Positions 5,592 to 8,038 of a stretch of 8,038 nucleotides of DNA are shown here, piece by piece. This DNA comes from an uncultured Caulobacterales bacterium (GTDB lineage: Bacteria; Pseudomonadota; Alphaproteobacteria; Caulobacterales; Maricaulaceae): assembly GCA_937981945.1 (NCBI GenBank), contig CALJNJ010000217.1:1-8038 (forward strand). Reading direction: 5' to 3'. The position numbers were made by a program, and so were the translations under genes. Position 1 is the first letter of the stretch; every line of letters starts with the position of its first letter. Below the pieces are notes generated by a model. That model did not search any database. It was given only the letters and a program-made list of their open reading frames with translations, and had not been told where the DNA came from.

Positions 5592-6668
5592 TTAGGATTT
5601 GCGGCGGTTAATATGGGCCATTTTACGTCCCGGTCGCGCATCTGCTTTTCCGTATATATGTAAGCGAGTATCCGGATCCCCGGCCAATGTCTCCCAATCC
5701 GTCATATCTTCGCCCAGTAAATTGGTCATTTCGGTGACATGTGTCGGCATTGTATTGCCGAGCGGCCATCCTGCGATGGCTCTGATATGGAGTTCAAACT
5801 GATCCGTGCATCCGGCGTCCATACTGAAATGTCCGGAATTATGAACCCTTGGCGCAATTTCATTGACCAGCAAACTGCCGTCTTCAAGTTCGAAGAATTC
5901 GACAGCTAAAACACCGACATAATCCAGAGTCTCCGCGATGGACTGCGCGTAGCTTTGCGCTTGTCCGCTGTCATTGGCCGCCGGGCAGACACTTTGATAG
6001 AGAATATGGTTGCGGTGCTCGTTCTCGATCAGCGGGTAGGCTGAGTACTGCCCTGAAGGGCTGCGCGCCCCAACTACCGAGACTTCTCTGACAAAGGGAA
6101 TGAATTGTTCTGCTATGCAAGGAACGCCGCCCAAGGCTTTAAAGGCCGGCGCGCACATGTCTTCTGAGGAGATTATTTGCTGTCCCTTACCGTCATATCC
6201 GAGGCGCCGGGTTTTGAGGACACATTTTCCGCCCAAAACCTTTAAGGCCCGGGATGCATCAAATTCATTGTTCACTTCATAAAACGGCGCAACGGGAACG
6301 CCGGCAGTGTTTGAGATAAAGGTTTTTTCCGTCAATCTGTCCTGCGCCACATCCAAGGCTTCGATGGGCGGAAAGATTGGCGCGGCGACAGCCGCTGAAA
6401 TGGCCGTCTTTGAAGGCACATTTTCAAACTCATAGGTGACCACGTCGACGCTTTTGGCAAAATCCGTAATCGCTTTGAGATCCGTATATTCGGCCACTGT
6501 GGTCTGATCACTGACTTGCGATGCCGGGCTGCCGGCTTCAGGCGTAAAGATATGGGTTCGAAGCCCCAGGCGCGCGGCTGCAAGGGACAGCATTCGCCCT
6601 AATTGGCCGCCGCCAAGTATGCCTATGGTTGATCCCGGCGGCAGGGCACTGAGTTCGGATCCGGTCAT
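5592..6668 (-). CDS. purK: N5-carboxyaminoimidazole ribonucleotide synthase (PurK)
   Basis: PurK uses ATP and bicarbonate to carboxylate aminoimidazole ribonucleotide to N5-CAIR, which PurE then rearranges in de novo purine synthesis. This 358-aa protein has the ATP-grasp layout. GGGQLGRM (19-26) is in the N-terminal domain, YEFENVP at 79-85, and the ATP-binding [12 protein letters not shown] at 152-163. EQF (187-189), EFFE near 257 and [12 protein letters not shown] (269-280) supply nucleotide and magnesium ligands, and the C-terminal [16 protein letters not shown] follows at 339-354. All expected motifs are intact and length is normal. The ATG at 6668 overlaps the purE stop by 4 bp and is preferred over an ATG at 6716 inside purE. 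It ends 5 bp from the convergent coq9 stop. Confidence 0.96.
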   Translation of the reverse strand: MTGSELSALPPGSTIGILGGGQLGRMLSLAAARLGLRTHIFTPEAGSPASQVSDQTTVAEYTDLKAITDFAKSVDVVTYEFENVPSKTAISAAVAAPIFPPIEALDVAQDRLTEKTFISNTAGVPVAPFYEVNNEFDASRALKVLGGKCVLKTRRLGYDGKGQQIISSEDMCAPAFKALGGVPCIAEQFIPFVREVSVVGARSPSGQYSAYPLIENEHRNHILYQSVCPAANDSGQAQSYAQSIAETLDYVGVLAVEFFELEDGSLLVNEIAPRVHNSGHFSMDAGCTDQFELHIRAIAGWPLGNTMPTHVTEMTNLLGEDMTDWETLAGDPDTRLHIYGKADARPGRKMAHINRRKS

Positions 6669-7156
6669 GTCTCTTTTGGATCCGTTCCCACATTGCGGGT
6701 TTGGGTTTCGCGCCAATTGGTGAGGGCTTTATCAACGTTCTTGTCGGACAAAGCTAAAATGGACGCCGCGAGCAGGGCAGCGTTCTTGGCCCCCGAATTT
6801 CCGATTGCCAATGTCCCGACCGGAACACCGCCCGGCATTTGAGCGATCGACAGAAGGCTGTCCAGGCCTGATAAGGCTTTGCTTTTCACCGGTACGCCCA
6901 AAACCGGTAAAGTTGTCATGGAGGCAACCATGCCCGGCAAATGAGCCGCGCCGCCGGCGCCCGCTATGATGACTTTAAACCCGTTTCGTTTCGCTGTTTT
7001 CGCAAACTCAAACAGACGATCCGGTGTGCGGTGAGCCGAAACGACTCGTGTTTCATAGGGGATGTCCAGATTGTCTAAAATATCGGCAGCATGTTCCATG
7101 GTCGGCCAATCCGACTTTGATCCCATTACAATAGCGATTTGCGGCGAAGAAGTCAT
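6665..7156 (-). CDS. purE: N5-carboxyaminoimidazole ribonucleotide mutase (PurE, class I)
   Basis: PurE moves the carboxyl group of N5-CAIR to C4 to give CAIR. This 163-aa protein is the bacterial class I form, which needs PurK as partner, in agreement with the purK gene directly behind it. The substrate-binding GSKSDW is at 12-17, SAHRTP at 40-45 contains the catalytic His42, the glycine-rich [11 protein letters not shown] loop is at 66-76, and MPGGVPVGT follows near 107. The family is octameric and cytosolic. The start at 7156 gives the normal N-terminus ([13 protein letters not shown]). Translation of purK is probably coupled through the ATGA overlap at 6665-6668. The likely promoter is at 7190-7217. 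Confidence 0.97.
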   Translation of the reverse strand: MTSSPQIAIVMGSKSDWPTMEHAADILDNLDIPYETRVVSAHRTPDRLFEFAKTAKRNGFKVIIAGAGGAAHLPGMVASMTTLPVLGVPVKSKALSGLDSLLSIAQMPGGVPVGTLAIGNSGAKNAALLAASILALSDKNVDKALTNWRETQTRNVGTDPKET

Positions 7157-7189
7157 AGCGTTCCCGATTTAGCGCGTGGAAAGCAGGTG

Positions 7190-7217
7190 AATTTAAGCGA
7201 ATAGGCTGTGAGGTCAA
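7190..7217 (-). promoter_or_regulatory. Candidate sigma-70 promoter of purEK
   Basis: On the minus strand TTGACC (complement of 7212-7217) is followed after 16 bp by TAAATT (complement of 7190-7195), matching five of six and four of six consensus bases. Transcription would begin around 7183, leaving a leader of about 27 nt before purE. No PurR-type box or riboswitch structure was recognised in this leader. Confidence 0.55.
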
Positions 7218-7236
7218 ACATAATTTTGGAAAATGT

Positions 7237-7246
7237 TTCTTAAGAA
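7237..7246. repeat. Perfect 10-bp palindrome in the purE-GGDEF spacer
   Basis: TTCTTAAGAA is a perfect palindrome just before the GGDEF gene. It follows a second small inverted repeat, ATTTT-GG-AAAAT (7223-7234). The pair lies upstream of both divergent genes and could be regulator binding sites, but AT-rich spacers often contain such patterns by chance. Confidence 0.35.
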
Positions 7247-7272
7247 GAATGATGTAGTGTGTTCCGGAATTT

Positions 7273-7277
7273 GGGGA
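7273..7277 (+). promoter_or_regulatory. Shine-Dalgarno supporting the ATG at 7283
   Basis: GGGGA lies 5 nt before the ATG at 7283 and favours it over the in-frame GTG at 7259, which has only a distant AAGAAG stretch upstream. Confidence 0.6.
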
Positions 7278-7282
7278 AAATC

Positions 7283-7900
7283 ATGGAAAAAGCGGGAGAA
7301 TTAGCACACGAAACCGTTTTTGATCGTTTCAGATTTGAGGACGGTAAAAGCGAAAGTCGCGAAGCGTTATTGGCTGAAATATTGCGCTTGCGCCGTTTGG
7401 TTAAAGATCTTGAACGCGCGGCTGATACCGACCCGCTTTGTCCCGTCTATAATCGCCGTGCTTTTCTCAGAGAGCTGGGCCGCGCCCAATCCGTATATCA
7501 CCGTTATGACATTCCGACGGCTTTGATCTATTTTGATCTGAATGGATTTAAGTCTGTGAATGACCGATTCGGGCATGCTATCGGTGATGATCTTTTGATC
7601 AGTGTCGGACGAACATTTCAGGATCAAATCAGAGATTGCGATTTGGTAGCCCGTTTGGGCGGGGATGAATTTGGTATTTTGCTGTTTAAAACGGAAATCG
7701 TTCAAGCCCGAGAAAAGGCCAAAACATTGGTTGCCAAATTAAATGAGATCACTGTGGATATGGCCACGACCATTATTCAAGTATCGGCGTCATGGGGCGC
7801 AACGCCCGTGGTTAGTGGCAAGTCGCCTGAACGATTATTGTCCGAAGCCGATAAAGATATGTACCGCAATAAGCGGGCAAATGCGCGCAAGTCCGGTTAG
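7283..7900 (+). CDS. Soluble diguanylate cyclase (GGDEF domain)
   Basis: A 205-aa cytosolic protein predicted to make the second messenger c-di-GMP from two GTP. Residues 25-47 are a charged, leucine-patterned helix (EALLAEILRLRRLVKDLERA) that probably forms a coiled coil and brings two GGDEF domains together. The catalytic domain starts at DTDPLCPVYNRRAF (48-61). YFDLNGFKSVNDRFGH (83-98) supplies the metal ligand Asp85, the active-site loop is a canonical GGDEF (126-130), and ADKDMYRNKR closes the domain near 189-198. An RxxD inhibitory site (Arg117, Asp120) sits five residues before GGDEF, so product feedback inhibition is expected. There is no membrane helix and no recognisable sensor domain, so the input signal is unclear. 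A GTG at 7259 would add eight residues. It is divergent from purE, and its stop overlaps the convergent DUF465 gene by 4 bp. Confidence 0.93.
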   Translation: MEKAGELAHETVFDRFRFEDGKSESREALLAEILRLRRLVKDLERAADTDPLCPVYNRRAFLRELGRAQSVYHRYDIPTALIYFDLNGFKSVNDRFGHAIGDDLLISVGRTFQDQIRDCDLVARLGGDEFGILLFKTEIVQAREKAKTLVAKLNEITVDMATTIIQVSASWGATPVVSGKSPERLLSEADKDMYRNKRANARKSG

Positions 7901-8038
7901 GCAATAATGTCAGGGGTCAGCTGATTTTCCAAAAATACAATCTGATCTTTAATGGACAGTTTGATTTTTTTCATCCGGCGAATTTTCAAGACATCAACAA
8001 CGCCCGTTGTTTCCGTTGCCGTGATTTCGGCGTCGATG
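7897..8038 (-). CDS. YdcH/DUF465 family small protein, C-terminal part (5' end outside window)
   Basis: The last 46 codons of a minus-strand gene are visible, ending in TAA (complement of 7897-7899). The sequence includes TGVVDVLKIRRMKKIKLSIK and then DQIVFLENQLTPDIIA. This resembles the helical-hairpin DUF465/YdcH family of roughly 60-80 aa proteins, in which a lysine-rich LK(K/R)xKLxLKD segment precedes an amphipathic helix and a short PDxxA-like end. Family function is not established. The full gene should begin a few tens of bases beyond the window. It is convergent with the GGDEF gene and shares 4 bp with its 3' end. Confidence 0.75.
   Translation of the reverse strand, partial: IDAEITATETTGVVDVLKIRRMKKIKLSIKDQIVFLENQLTPDIIA

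Noticed and set aside
6669..6716. N-terminal extension of PurK by 16 residues
   Set aside because: The extension lies inside the purE coding region; the ATGA overlap at 6665-6668 gives a normal coupled start and normal PurK length.
1..8038. Repeated GGATCC sites scattered through the window
   Set aside because: Several copies occur, mostly within coding codons for Gly-Ser, Asp-Pro or similar, without regular spacing or flanking similarity, so they look like chance and codon preference.
1..8038. Mobile element, prophage, defence or CRISPR signals
   Set aside because: No transposase, integrase, terminal inverted repeats, direct-repeat arrays, tRNA-end attachment sites or toxin-antitoxin-like pairs were seen on either strand.

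Overview
The window looks like ordinary chromosome from an alphaproteobacterium of moderate GC content. This rests on the gene set: a COQ9-family ubiquinone protein, proton-translocating transhydrogenase PntB, a small YdcH/DUF465 protein, a short DksA-like zinc-finger reading frame and a soluble GGDEF protein. A Caulobacterales/Maricaulales-like lineage is a guess from style and was not tested. Gene density is very high, no gap between genes exceeds about 130 bases, and no tRNA, rRNA, IS element, phage gene or CRISPR array was seen.

Layout, left to right. (1) The last 174 codons of pntB end in an intrinsic terminator that overlaps the stop codon. (2) A membrane-anchored alpha/beta hydrolase starts 3 nt after that terminator. 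(3) Convergent with it is soxR, complete with all four [2Fe-2S] cysteines. Divergent from soxR is a VOC/glyoxalase-fold gene. Between them lies a nearly canonical SoxR operator in the same promoter geometry as E. coli soxS, with a 19-bp spacer and the left arm starting inside the -35. This is the clearest regulatory unit here: a redox-sensing regulator apparently controlling a single small metalloenzyme-fold protein directly, with no soxS intermediary. (4) Directly abutting the VOC gene on the minus strand is a DksA/TraR-type zinc-finger frame (2291-2500) broken by one in-frame TAA. (5) A two-gene ABC-2 exporter of the NatA/NatB (YhaQ/YhaP-like) type has ATPase and permease overlapping by 4 bp, followed after 30 nt by a GTG-started coq9. 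(6) On the minus strand, purE and purK (step 6 of purine biosynthesis) overlap by 4 bp and have a plausible promoter in the purE-GGDEF spacer. (7) A 205-aa soluble diguanylate cyclase with active site and inhibitory site intact reads rightward, and its stop overlaps the end of a minus-strand YdcH/DUF465 gene that runs off the window.

The genes serve separate housekeeping roles: NADPH supply (pntB), ubiquinone (coq9), purines (purEK), export (ABC pair), redox stress (soxR and the VOC gene) and c-di-GMP signalling. I found no convincing evidence of a wholly new multi-gene system. The points most worth checking are the soxR-VOC regulatory unit, the broken DksA-like gene, and the four convergent gene ends that overlap or nearly touch without a visible terminator.
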